DNA from: JAIRTY01 sp050257395
GTDB lineage: Bacteria > Actinomycetota > Actinomycetes > Streptosporangiales > Streptosporangiaceae
Assembly: GCA_050257395.1 (NCBI GenBank)
Contig: JBLMWU010000338.1
Coordinates: forward strand, 1-34,654
Direction: 5' to 3'
Length of the DNA: 34,654 nucleotides
Shown here: one piece after another, positions 22,711 to 30,745 of the stretch
How positions within the stretch are numbered: the first letter of the stretch is position 1
Layout: every line of letters starts with the position of its first letter
Translations under genes and position numbers: made by a program
The notes under the pieces: model-generated
The model's database searches: none
Told to the model about the DNA's origin: nothing
The model's input: the letters and a program-made list of their open reading frames with translations, nothing else

Positions 22711-23700
22711 GTGATGTTCCGATCTGCCGCGGGGGAGCGGCGGCCGCGGGCAGCCGCGCTGGCGGCCGCGGCGGCGCTGACGGCGGGCAGCTGCCTGCTG
22801 GCGGGCTGCGGCCTGCTCGGCGGCCAGGCCAGCCAGGGGGCGGCCGCGGCGACCGGCGCCGCGGCGGCCGCCACGACCGCGGCGGCCAGCCCCAGCCCGC
22901 AGGCGCCGGCGACCACCGCGCCGCCGTGCCCGGCCGCGCCGCACGGGTTCTCCTGCGCCATGCGGGCCCGGATCGCGGCGGTCGAGCACTACCTGCGCAA
23001 CCGCCCGGGGTTCATCGGCATCGTGCTGCACGACCGGGTCACCGGTGCCACCTGGCGGAACAAGTACGCCGGCACCCCGGTCTACATGGCCTCCACCAGC
23101 AAGCTGGGCATGGCCGTGACGCTGCTGATGCAGAACCAGGCCGGGGTGATCCATCTCACCAGCGCCGACTGGGGCACCCTGTACCAGATGCTGCACGTCA
23201 GCTCGGACAACGCAGCCGACAACCTGTGGTTCAAGTTCGGCTCCTCGTTCTACACGGGCTACTTCCCGAAGATCGGGCTGACCTCCGTGCAGTACATGCC
23301 GCAGGCCGGGGTCACCGGGCCGTACTGGGGCGAGATGATGTGCCCCGCCGACGACCTCAGCAAGGTGGTCAACTACGTGCTCACCGACCTGCCGCTGTCA
23401 CTGCGCAGCTACCTGGTGAACACGCTGCGGCACGTCGCGGGCGACCAGCACTTCGGCGTGTGGGGCGCCGGTCCCGCCAACCATCCCGGCAACAAGGACG
23501 GCTGGTCGGTGGAGAAGCCAGGCTGGATCATCAACTCGGCCGGCTTCGCCGGCCCGGGCGCGCGCTACACGCTGGCGATGATGAACAGCCTGAACGGCCA
23601 GGGCGGCTACCACGACGGGACCACCACCGTCACCGAGGTGGCGGCGCTGCTGTTCCGGGGCCACCCGATCCCCGCCCCGACCCTGCAGGCGACCCCCTGA
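22711..23700 (+). CDS. Lipoprotein serine hydrolase, class A beta-lactamase-like fold
   Basis: 329 aa. Signal peptide with lipobox LLAGC (lipid Cys33), then an Ala/Thr/Pro-rich spacer to about residue 75, then a penicillin-recognising-enzyme fold. The catalytic SxxK is STSK (Ser128, Lys131) and the SDN triad is SSDN (Ser165, Asp166, Asn167). The third motif, normally KTG or KSG, appears only as EKPGW, so beta-lactamase activity is uncertain and a cell-wall-related or other serine hydrolase is equally possible. It would face outward, anchored to the membrane. GTG at 22711 or ATG at 22714 starts it. Confidence 0.85.
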   Translation: MMFRSAAGERRPRAAALAAAAALTAGSCLLAGCGLLGGQASQGAAAATGAAAAATTAAASPSPQAPATTAPPCPAAPHGFSCAMRARIAAVEHYLRNRPGFIGIVLHDRVTGATWRNKYAGTPVYMASTSKLGMAVTLLMQNQAGVIHLTSADWGTLYQMLHVSSDNAADNLWFKFGSSFYTGYFPKIGLTSVQYMPQAGVTGPYWGEMMCPADDLSKVVNYVLTDLPLSLRSYLVNTLRHVAGDQHFGVWGAGPANHPGNKDGWSVEKPGWIINSAGFAGPGARYTLAMMNSLNGQGGYHDGTTTVTEVAALLFRGHPIPAPTLQATP

Positions 23701-23785
23701 CGCCGCACGCGGCCTCCTGAGACGGCCGGCAGGCCGGCCTGATCTGCCCGCCGGGCCCCGGTTGCGCATTTCCCTACTCATGTGG

Positions 23786-23813
23786 TTGGGTATCTGGAAA
23801 ATTCCTATATATC
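23786..23813 (+). promoter_or_regulatory. Candidate promoter of the NitT/TauT-type importer operon
   Basis: TTGGGT (23786-23791) and TATATC (23808-23813) are separated by 16 bp in one of the most A+T-rich patches of the window, just before the substrate-binding protein gene. The short dyad GGAA-AA-TTCC lies between them. Confidence 0.45.
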
Positions 23814-23824
23814 TGATCGGAAAG

Positions 23825-24886
23825 ATGGGTACCTCTATGCGCATGCGGCTCGCGGTTGGTGCGGCTGCTGTCACCTTGCTGGCTGCCGCCTGCGGCACAT
23901 CCGGCGCGTCCACCAGCGCGCCCGGCGGATCCGGGCAGGGCCATATCACGCTGCGGCTCGGGTTCCTGGCCAACATCACCCATGAGCCGGCCCTGGTCGG
24001 CATCGCCAAGGGCTTCTTCACCAGGAACCTCGGCAGCGGGGTGACCCTCAAGACCTCGGTGTTCAGCTCCGGCACCGAGGAGACCACCGCCCTGCTGGCC
24101 GGCCAGCTCGACGCCGCCTACGTGGGCCCCAACCCGGCGATCAACGCCTGGCAGAAGTCCGGCGGCACCGCCATCAAGATCATCTCGGGGGCGGCCTCCG
24201 GCGGCGCCTCCCTGGTCGTCAGGCACGGCATCAGCAGCCAGGCGCAGCTCAAGGGCCAGTCACTGGCGACCCCCTCGCTCGGCAATACCCAGGACGTGGC
24301 CCTGCGGTACTGGCTCAGGCAGCACAACCTCACCGCCATCGCCACCGGCGGCGGTGACGTCCCGGTCAAGCCCATCAAGCCCAACTCGGCCGCCGTGCTC
24401 GAGTTCAAGTCCGGCCAGATCGCGGGCGGCTGGGAGCCGGAGCCGTACGCCACCGAGATGGTGCTCGCCGGCGGCACCCGGCTGGTGAACGAAGCGACCC
24501 TGTGGCCCGGCGGCAAGTTCGTCACCACCAACCTGGTGGTCAGCCAGGCCTTCCTCAAGGCGCACCCGGCTGCCGTGAACGGCCTGCTCAAGGGCCAGAT
24601 CCAGGCGAACGGCTACGTCAACGGCAACGGCACCGCCGCCGCGCAGGCCGCCAACGCCGAGCTCACCAAGCTCCTCGGCAAGGGGCTCAAGCCCAGCGTG
24701 CTCAGCGCGGCGCTGCCGTACCTCACCTTCACCGATGACCCGATCGCCTCGTCGCTGCAGACGGACGCCCAGCACGCGGCCGCGGTCGGGCTGCTCAAGC
24801 CGGTCAGCAACCTGGCTGGCATTTACGACCTGGCGCCGCTCAACAAGCTGCTCAAGGCGGCTGGCGAACCGCAGGTGACCGGGTGA
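23825..24886 (+). CDS. ABC importer substrate-binding lipoprotein, NitT/TauT (SsuA-like) family
   Basis: 353 aa. Signal peptide ending LLAAAC gives a lipid-anchored extracytoplasmic binding protein. The mature protein starts ITLRLGFLANITHEPALVGIAKGFF, followed by a TEETTALLAGQLDAAYVGPNPAINAW block and GGWEPEPYATEMV, typical of the nitrate/sulfonate/taurine family. Candidate ligands are sulfonates, nitrate, thiamine precursors or bicarbonate; sequence does not decide. The start could be ATG 23825, 23837 or 23843. Its stop overlaps the ATPase start (GTGA), so the three transporter genes form one operon. Confidence 0.88.
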   Translation: MGTSMRMRLAVGAAAVTLLAAACGTSGASTSAPGGSGQGHITLRLGFLANITHEPALVGIAKGFFTRNLGSGVTLKTSVFSSGTEETTALLAGQLDAAYVGPNPAINAWQKSGGTAIKIISGAASGGASLVVRHGISSQAQLKGQSLATPSLGNTQDVALRYWLRQHNLTAIATGGGDVPVKPIKPNSAAVLEFKSGQIAGGWEPEPYATEMVLAGGTRLVNEATLWPGGKFVTTNLVVSQAFLKAHPAAVNGLLKGQIQANGYVNGNGTAAAQAANAELTKLLGKGLKPSVLSAALPYLTFTDDPIASSLQTDAQHAAAVGLLKPVSNLAGIYDLAPLNKLLKAAGEPQVTG

Positions 24887-25701
24887 GCGCCGGCCAGCGG
24901 GCGGCCGCCCCGGACCTCCGCCTGGTGCCCAGCCAGGCGGAGGGGCCGGCCGGCCAGGACCCGGCCGTCCGCCTCACCGGCGTGTCCAGGGCGTTCGGGC
25001 GGGGCCGGCAGGCCCTGCTCGCCCTGGACCGGGTGTCGCTGGCCGTCGCGCCGGGCGAGTTCACCTGCCTCATCGGCGCCTCCGGCTGCGGCAAGAGCAC
25101 CCTGCTGTCGCTGGTGGCCGGGCTGGACCAGCCGACCGCGGGCACGGTCGCCACCGGCAGCCGCAAGGTGGCGCTGATGTTCCAGGAACCGGCGCTGTTC
25201 CCGTGGCTGACTGTGGCGGGCAACGTGGAGCTCGCGCTGCGCGCGGCCGGGGTGCCGCGCCCGGCCCGCCGCCGGCGCGCCGCGGACCTGCTGGAGACCG
25301 TGCACCTCGGCGGCTTCGGCGGGCGGCGCCCGCACCAGCTCTCCGGCGGGATGCGGCAGCGGGCCGCGCTGGCCCGGGCGCTGGCACAGGACGCGGACGT
25401 GCTGCTGATGGACGAGCCGTTCGGGGCGCTGGACGCGATGACCCGCGACCTGCTGCACGGGGAGCTGGACCGGATCTGCGCCGGGCGCCAGCTCACCGTG
25501 CTGTTCGTGACCCACAACGTGCGGGAGGCGGTCCGGCTCGGGGACCGGGTGGTGCTGCTCAGCAGCAGGCCCGGCCGGGTCATCGGCGAGTTCGCCGTCC
25601 CCATCGCCCGGCCCCGCCGGATCGACTCCGCCCCGGTCGCGGCGCTGGCCGCGGCCATCACCGACCGGCTGCGGGAGGAGATGGTCCGGCATGGCCGCTG
25701 A
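24883..25701 (+). CDS. ABC importer ATPase, NitT/TauT (SsuB-like) family
   Basis: 272 aa. Walker A GASGCGKST (65-73), Q-loop FQEPALFPWLT, signature LSGGMRQR (153-160), Walker B LLMDE (174-178), D-loop GALD and the switch His in VTHNVREAV. FPW after the Q-loop and SGGMRQR are typical of SsuB/TauB/NrtD ATPases. The first 30 residues are an extra hydrophilic extension. The GTG start overlaps the upstream stop by 4 nt and the end overlaps the permease start by 11 nt, so subunit production should be coupled. Confidence 0.93.
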   Translation: MSAGQRAAAPDLRLVPSQAEGPAGQDPAVRLTGVSRAFGRGRQALLALDRVSLAVAPGEFTCLIGASGCGKSTLLSLVAGLDQPTAGTVATGSRKVALMFQEPALFPWLTVAGNVELALRAAGVPRPARRRRAADLLETVHLGGFGGRRPHQLSGGMRQRAALARALAQDADVLLMDEPFGALDAMTRDLLHGELDRICAGRQLTVLFVTHNVREAVRLGDRVVLLSSRPGRVIGEFAVPIARPRRIDSAPVAALAAAITDRLREEMVRHGR

Positions 25702-26557
25702 CATTGAAGCCGCCGCCCTGGCCGGGCTGGACAACCTGGAACTCAGCCAGCGCGCCGGCGCCGCCCAGGGCGCCCGCCGGCTGTGGCGGGCGGCGTGGCC
25801 CAAGCTGCTGGCCGTCGCGCTGGTGATCGCCGTCTGGGAGCTCATCAACCTCAGCGGCTGGAAGCAGTACGCCCTGCCCGGCCCGGGAGCGGTGTTCGCC
25901 GGGCTGTGGCAGCAGGCCCAGCACGCCCTGCTGTGGCAGGCCATCGCCACCACCATGCGCCGGGCCGCCATCGGGTTCGCGCTCGCCATCGCGATCGGCG
26001 GCGCGGCCGGCGCGCTGGTGTCGCGGATCAGGCCGCTGCGGGCCGCCACCGGCTCGGTGATCACCGCGCTGCAGACCATGCCGTCGATCGCCTGGTTCCC
26101 GTTCGCGATCATCCTGTTCGGCACCAGCACGCCGGCCATCCTGCTGGTCATCGTGCTGGGGGCGGCGCCGTCCATCGCCAGCGGCCTGATCACCGGCGTG
26201 GACTACACGCCGCCGCTGCTGCTGCGGGCGGCCAGGACCATGGGCCTGCGGCGGCTGTCCCTGTACCGGTTCCTGATCCTGCCCGCCTCCCTGCCGTCCT
26301 TCGTGGCCGGGCTCAAGCAGGGCTGGGCGTTCGCCTGGCGCAGCCTGATGGCGGGCGAGCTGCTGGTCATCATCCTCGGGCAGCCGTCCGTCGGGGTGCT
26401 GCTGTCCACCGACCAGGACCAGAGCGACATGGTCTCCGCGATCGGCGTGATGATCGTGATCCTGGCGCTGGGCATCCTGGTCGATCTGGCCTTCGGGCAG
26501 GCTGACGGCGCCATCCGGCGGCGCTGGGGACTGGCGGACACCGCCGCGGCCCGGTAG
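25691..26557 (+). CDS. ABC importer permease, NitT/TauT (SsuC-like) family
   Basis: 288 aa with about six transmembrane helices beginning at residue 38. The family EAA-loop region lies around LLLRAARTMGLRRLSLYRFLILPASLPSFVAGLKQGWAFAWRSLMAGELL, which contacts the ATPase. It completes the importer with the two genes before it. The N-terminal 35 residues are hydrophilic. A strong hairpin follows 10 nt after the stop. Confidence 0.93.
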   Translation: MAADIEAAALAGLDNLELSQRAGAAQGARRLWRAAWPKLLAVALVIAVWELINLSGWKQYALPGPGAVFAGLWQQAQHALLWQAIATTMRRAAIGFALAIAIGGAAGALVSRIRPLRAATGSVITALQTMPSIAWFPFAIILFGTSTPAILLVIVLGAAPSIASGLITGVDYTPPLLLRAARTMGLRRLSLYRFLILPASLPSFVAGLKQGWAFAWRSLMAGELLVIILGQPSVGVLLSTDQDQSDMVSAIGVMIVILALGILVDLAFGQADGAIRRRWGLADTAAAR

Positions 26558-26567
26558 CCGGGGGGGA

Positions 26568-26612
26568 GGGCAGGGACCGATCGCCGCCAGCAGGTGACGT
26601 CGGTCCCTGCCC
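26568..26612 (+). terminator. Hairpin terminator of the importer operon
   Basis: A perfect 13-bp stem, GGGCAGGGACCGA (26568-26580) with TCGGTCCCTGCCC (26600-26612), encloses 19 nt. It begins 10 nt after the permease stop. No T-run follows. Confidence 0.72.
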
Positions 26613-26664
26613 CCGGATGAGCGCGCGGGCTAGCGTGGCAGGCAGAGATCGGCAGGGGGCTGCC

Positions 26665-27132
26665 ATGGCACGCACCGGATCGGCCCGCCGCCCGTCAGCG
26701 GGTGTGCGGCGGACCGGCTACGTTTTCGCCATTGCCTTCGGCGTGGCGTTCCTCATCATCCTGAACGCCTGGCCGGGGTGGCAGGCGATGCCCTTCCTGA
26801 CAGCTGCGGCCAGCCAGGTGATCTGGCTGGTCAACCTGTCACTGGCGGCCGGGGTCGCTGCGAACCTGGTGTACCTGGCCTACGACCCGCCGGGGCTGAA
26901 AGCAGCCGGTGACCTGGCCACGACCGGGATCGGCCTGGCGGCGGCGGTCCGGATCTGGCAGGTGTTCCCGTTCGACTTCCACGGCTCGGACGCGTGGGGG
27001 ACGGCCGTGCGGGTGCTGCTGATCGTGGCCATCGCCGGCTCGTGCATCGCCCTGGTGGTCCAGCTGGTGCAGCTGGTGCGGGCCGTGACCGGCCATGCCC
27101 CGGGCAGCGGGCACCCGCGTACCGGTCACTGA
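26665..27132 (+). CDS. Four-helix membrane protein of unknown function
   Basis: 155 aa. A basic N-terminus is followed by four predicted transmembrane helices (about 20-36, 44-66, 80-97 and 111-136). The last loop contains FPFDFHGSDAWGT. AGGGGG is well placed before the ATG at 26665, and TAGCGT at 26631-26636 is a plausible -10. No family recognised and no obvious catalytic residues. It stands alone, between the importer terminator and convergent fdhD. Confidence 0.75.
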   Translation: MARTGSARRPSAGVRRTGYVFAIAFGVAFLIILNAWPGWQAMPFLTAAASQVIWLVNLSLAAGVAANLVYLAYDPPGLKAAGDLATTGIGLAAAVRIWQVFPFDFHGSDAWGTAVRVLLIVAIAGSCIALVVQLVQLVRAVTGHAPGSGHPRTGH

Positions 27133-27168
27133 CTTCGGGACGCGCCGCCCCGGCGCCTCCCGGCGGGC

Positions 27169-28032
27169 TCAGCCGGGCAGCCGGTGCGCCCCCGTGTAGA
27201 CGTTCATGGACTGCCCGCGCAGGAACCCGACCAGCGTCAGGCCGGACTCCTCGGCCAGCTCGGCCGCGAGGGACGAGGGTGCGGATACGGCGGCGAGCAC
27301 CGGGATGCCCGCCACCGCTGCCTTCTGCACCAGCTCGAACGACGCCCGCCCGCTGACTAGCAGCACGCAGCCCGCCAGCGGCAGCCGCCCGCCCCGCAGC
27401 GCCCAGCCGACGATCTTGTCGACCGCGTTGTGCCGGCCCACGTCCTCCCGCAGGGCCAGCAGGGCGCCGTCCGCGCGGAACAGCCCGGCCGCGTGCAGCC
27501 CGCCGGTGCTCGCGAAGACCCGCTGGGCGTTGCGCAGCGTGCCGGGCAGCCCGGCCAGCACGCCCGGATCCACCCGGACCGGGTCCGCGGACACGTCGTA
27601 GCCGCACCGCACCCGCACCGACTCGATGCTGTCCTTGCCGCACACGCCGCAGGCGCTGGTGGTCAGGAAGCTGCGCCGCACCCCGGCCAGCCCGGCCGCG
27701 CCCGCGGCGAGCGTGACGTCGGCGACGTTCTCGTCACACATCCTGATCTCGGTGATGTCGGCCGGCCGGGCCACCACGCCTTCGGCCGCGAGGAACCCGG
27801 CGGCCAGGTCGATGTCGTCGCCGGGCGTGCGCATGGTCACCGTGAGCGGGTCGCCGTTCACCCGGATCTCCAGCGGCTCCTCCACCGCCAGCAGGTCCGC
27901 CCGCGCCTCGGTGAGCGGGCCGGCCAGGACGCCGGTGCCGCCGGAGCCGTTCCCGCCGCCGGCCGCGGCGGCGGCGCCGTCACCCGGCGCCTGCACCCGG
28001 AGGACCCGGCGCCTCGCCGTCCTGGTGGCCAT
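27169..28032 (-). CDS. fdhD: Formate dehydrogenase accessory sulfurtransferase FdhD
   Basis: 287 aa. FdhD passes sulfur from a cysteine desulfurase to the molybdenum/tungsten bis-MGD cofactor of formate dehydrogenase. The catalytic CxxC is in TSACGVCGK (Cys128, Cys131). Other family blocks are EEPLEIRVNG, TPGDDIDLAAGFL, REDVGRHNAVDKIVG and VSGRASFELVQK. The N-terminal 35 residues are Ala/Gly-rich. AGGAGG precedes the ATG. No formate dehydrogenase gene is in the window, but selD and tRNA-Sec nearby suggest the enzyme is selenocysteine-containing. Confidence 0.96.
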   Translation of the reverse strand: MATRTARRRVLRVQAPGDGAAAAAGGGNGSGGTGVLAGPLTEARADLLAVEEPLEIRVNGDPLTVTMRTPGDDIDLAAGFLAAEGVVARPADITEIRMCDENVADVTLAAGAAGLAGVRRSFLTTSACGVCGKDSIESVRVRCGYDVSADPVRVDPGVLAGLPGTLRNAQRVFASTGGLHAAGLFRADGALLALREDVGRHNAVDKIVGWALRGGRLPLAGCVLLVSGRASFELVQKAAVAGIPVLAAVSAPSSLAAELAEESGLTLVGFLRGQSMNVYTGAHRLPG

Positions 28033-28108
28033 GGCCGCCTCCTGCCGCTCGCCCTGCCGGGCTCATACCCTTTTACCCTCTGTGCACGCGAACCTGGCAG
28101 GCGCGCCG

Positions 28109-29497
28109 TCAATTCCCGGCGCGGGCGAACGGGACCCGGACCGCCGGCCCGGAAGCCGCGGCCGGCCGGGCACGCCAGCAGCGGGCGGCCGCTCCGGCCA
28201 CGACCGCCAGCAGCGCCAGGCCGGTCAGCAGGTACAGGTTGCCCGCCAGCCAGATCAGGCCCTGCCAGTGGTACTCGGCGTGGCTGCGCGCGGCCGGTGA
28301 GCTGCCCGGCGCGTACCAGATCAAACCAGAAGGCATCAGTGCCGCGCCGCGCCACCACACGGGCGGCCAGGCGGCGAAGATCCCCGCGAGCAGGCCGGTC
28401 AGCCCCCACCAGGCCCAGCGCGCCGGCCCCCGGGCCCGGACCGCCAGGTCCGCCAGCACGGCCGCGGCCGGGGCGAGCCACACCCAGTGATGGTCCCAGC
28501 TGATCGGCGACACCAGCAGGCCGGTCAGCGCGCAGGTCACCCAGCCGGCCACCGGCCGGCCCGCCCGGTACAGGATCGTGGCGGCGGCCAGGCCGATGAC
28601 GGCGGTGACGGCCGCGAGCGCCAGCCAGGCGCCGCCGGACGCGGCGATGCTGCCCGCGACCCGGGCAGCCAGCGCGCGCAGCGACTGGTTCTCCACGAAC
28701 GCCACGAACCCGGTCCGGCCGGGGTGCAGGAAGGCCGGCCCCAGCCACCACTGCGCCGACGCCCGCGGCAGCACGGCGGCGCCCACCGCGGCCAGGGCGG
28801 TGAACGTGCCGGCCGCCACCGCGGCCTGCCGCCACCGGCGGGCCAGCAGCAGGTACGGGATGAAGATGAGCGGGACCAGCTTGATGCCCGCGGCCACGCC
28901 GACGCCCGCGCCCCGCCACCACCGGCGGCCCGGCCCGCTGAGGTCGGCGGCGATCAGCGCCATCAGCAGCAGTTCCACCTGGCCGAGGTGCAGCGCCCGC
29001 TGGACCGGCTCGGTCCACAGCGCCACCGAGGTGACGGCCAGGGCGGCACCCGCCCGGCGCCGGCCGCGCCAGCCCAGCCCGCCGAAGGCCAGCCAGACGG
29101 TGGCCGCCAGCGCCAGGATGCTGGCGGTGGTCATCGACCACGTCACCGCGGTCCAGGGCAGCCGGGAAAGGCCAGCGCACAGCACCGCCGCGAACGGGGT
29201 GTAGGTGAAGCGGATCCCGGGCGCGGACTGCCAGGTGTACAAGGTGGCGGGGGAGTGCCGGGCGACCAGCCCGGCCTGCAGGTAGACCCGCAGGTCGAAC
29301 CAGCGCAGCAGGGTGCCCGCCGGATGGATGGCGACGTCAGCCGCGTAGAGCGCGAGAGCGGCCGCCAGCGCGGCGGCGCCGGCCAGCAGCAGCCCGCTGC
29401 CGGGCTTGCTGAGCGGGCCGGGCCGGGCCCCGGCCGCGCCGGGCCGGGACGGCGGTGCGGCCGTCCGGAGGTTGACACCATGCTCGGGCGCCAGCAC
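28109..29497 (-). CDS. GT87-family mannosyltransferase (polyprenyl-phosphate-mannose dependent)
   Basis: 462-aa polytopic membrane enzyme with about 10-12 hydrophobic segments. The early FDLRVYLQAG segment holds the Asp typical of GT-C enzymes, followed by FTYTPFAAVL, the QRALHLGQVELLLMALI and AAGIKLVPLIFIPYLLL helices, and VSPISWDHHWVW. These match the GT87 / DUF2029 family, which in mycobacteria includes the PimE-type mannosyltransferases of glycolipid assembly. GTG at 29497 is preferred over TTG at 29512 since GAGAGGA is correctly spaced. The exact acceptor is unknown. Confidence 0.87.
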   Translation of the reverse strand: MLAPEHGVNLRTAAPPSRPGAAGARPGPLSKPGSGLLLAGAAALAAALALYAADVAIHPAGTLLRWFDLRVYLQAGLVARHSPATLYTWQSAPGIRFTYTPFAAVLCAGLSRLPWTAVTWSMTTASILALAATVWLAFGGLGWRGRRRAGAALAVTSVALWTEPVQRALHLGQVELLLMALIAADLSGPGRRWWRGAGVGVAAGIKLVPLIFIPYLLLARRWRQAAVAAGTFTALAAVGAAVLPRASAQWWLGPAFLHPGRTGFVAFVENQSLRALAARVAGSIAASGGAWLALAAVTAVIGLAAATILYRAGRPVAGWVTCALTGLLVSPISWDHHWVWLAPAAAVLADLAVRARGPARWAWWGLTGLLAGIFAAWPPVWWRGAALMPSGLIWYAPGSSPAARSHAEYHWQGLIWLAGNLYLLTGLALLAVVAGAAARCWRARPAAASGPAVRVPFARAGN

Positions 29498-29519
29498 GTT
29501 CGTTCCTCTCAATTCCCCA

Positions 29520-29541
29520 CACCGGCCGGGGGAGGCCGGTG
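29520..29541 (-). other. Hairpin in the leader of the mannosyltransferase gene
   Basis: CACCGGCC (29520-29527) pairs with GGCCGGTG (29534-29541) around a 6-nt loop, in the 121 bp between the selD stop and the mannosyltransferase start. It could be a selD terminator or a leader structure. The A+T-richer stretch 29560-29595 may hold a promoter, but no clear boxes stand out. Confidence 0.45.
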
Positions 29542-29618
29542 CCCCTGGAGGAGACTGCCGGGAGAGACAGTTACTACTGAACGTGTCTTAAGAGTAGCGC
29601 TCGGTGTTACAGCCGGGG

Positions 29619-30635
29619 TCAGCGCACGATGATCGCCGGGCCGGAGGAGGCGGTCAGTTCCCCGATCACCGGCGCGCCCGGGACCTCGCCGGCGACCAGC
29701 AGCCCGCCGGAGGTCTGCGCGTCCGCCAGCAGCAGCAGGGATTCGGCGGGCACGTCCCCGAAGTCGGCGTGCGGCGCCACCCAGTCCAGGTTGCGGCGGG
29801 TGCCGCCGGGCACGAACCCGTCCCGCACCGCCCCGGCCGCGCCCTCGATCAGCGGCACCGCGCGGTGATCGACCACCGCGGTCACCCCGCTGGCCCTGGC
29901 CAGCTTGAACAAGTGGCCGAGCAGGCCGAACCCGGTGACGTCGGTGGCGCAGCGCACCCCGGCGGCCAGGGCGGCGCGGCTGGCGTCCGCGTTCAGCGCC
30001 GTCATCACCGCGACCGCCTGCGGGAAGACCTCACCGGTCGCCTTGTGCCGGGAGTTGAGCACGCCGCTGCCGATCGGCTTGGTCAGGCTCAGCGGCAGGC
30101 CCGGCCGGCCCGCCTCGATCCGCAGCAGCCGGTCCGGGTCGGCCAGGCCGGTCACGGCCATGCCGTACTTGGGCTCCGGGTCGTCGATGCTGTGGCCACC
30201 CGCGACCAGGCAGCCCGCGGCCGAGGCGGCCGCCACCCCGCCGCGCAGCACCTCGCCCGCGAGCTCGGCGGGCAGCTTCGACCGCGGCCAGCCCAGCAGG
30301 TTGAGCGCGACCAGCGGCTCGCCGCCGACCGCGTACACGTCCGACAGCGCGTTCGTGGCCGCGATCTGGCCGAAGGTGTACGCGTCGTCCACCACCGGGC
30401 CGAAGAAGTCCGCGGTCGCGACCACCGCCCGGCCGTCGCTGATCCGCACCACCGCGGCGTCGTCGCCGTGGTCCAGCCCGATCAGCAGCGACCCGTCCGC
30501 GGCCACGGCAGGCGCGCCGTCCGGCCCGGTGAGCAGCCGGGCCACCACCTCCTCCAGTTCGCCCGGCGGGATCTTGCAGGCGCAGCCGCCGCCGGACGCG
30601 TACTGGGTGAGCCGGATATCCGCGGTCATGGTCAT
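29619..30635 (-). CDS. selD: Selenophosphate synthetase SelD
   Basis: 338 aa. SelD makes selenophosphate from selenide and ATP, the selenium donor for Sec-tRNA. The N-terminal GGGCACK carries Cys18 and Lys21, equivalent to the essential Cys17 and Lys20 of E. coli; here cysteine is used, not selenocysteine. Asp-rich ATP/Mg sites follow (GLDHGDDAAVV, TADFFGPVVDD), then NALSDVYAVGG, GGHSIDD, TDVTGFGLLGHL and DAQTSGGLL. The protein is complete. The ATG lies 6 nt after TAGAGT, so it is probably leaderless. It is divergent from the acyl-CoA synthetase gene. tRNA-Sec lies 2 kb away. Confidence 0.97.
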   Translation of the reverse strand: MTMTADIRLTQYASGGGCACKIPPGELEEVVARLLTGPDGAPAVAADGSLLIGLDHGDDAAVVRISDGRAVVATADFFGPVVDDAYTFGQIAATNALSDVYAVGGEPLVALNLLGWPRSKLPAELAGEVLRGGVAAASAAGCLVAGGHSIDDPEPKYGMAVTGLADPDRLLRIEAGRPGLPLSLTKPIGSGVLNSRHKATGEVFPQAVAVMTALNADASRAALAAGVRCATDVTGFGLLGHLFKLARASGVTAVVDHRAVPLIEGAAGAVRDGFVPGGTRRNLDWVAPHADFGDVPAESLLLLADAQTSGGLLVAGEVPGAPVIGELTASSGPAIIVR

Positions 30636-30641
30636 AGCCCG

Positions 30642-30647
30642 ACTCTA
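30642..30647 (-). promoter_or_regulatory. Candidate -10 element, leaderless selD promoter
   Basis: TAGAGT on the minus strand ends 6 nt before the selD ATG at 30635. No ribosome site lies between. It is in the 110-bp divergent region shared with the acyl-CoA synthetase gene. Confidence 0.45.
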
Positions 30648-30745
30648 ATCGGCATAGTGGACCGGAAACCGGCCGGATCACTTGCGGGTCAGGGGCCGGC
30701 ATGGTGCCATTCCAGGAAGAAACCGACGGTTACCGGAGGCAGCGA

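Noticed and set aside
23762..23824. Longer N-terminus of the substrate-binding protein
   Set aside because: It would place 21 hydrophobic residues before a normal lipoprotein signal and run through the promoter-like TATATATC patch.
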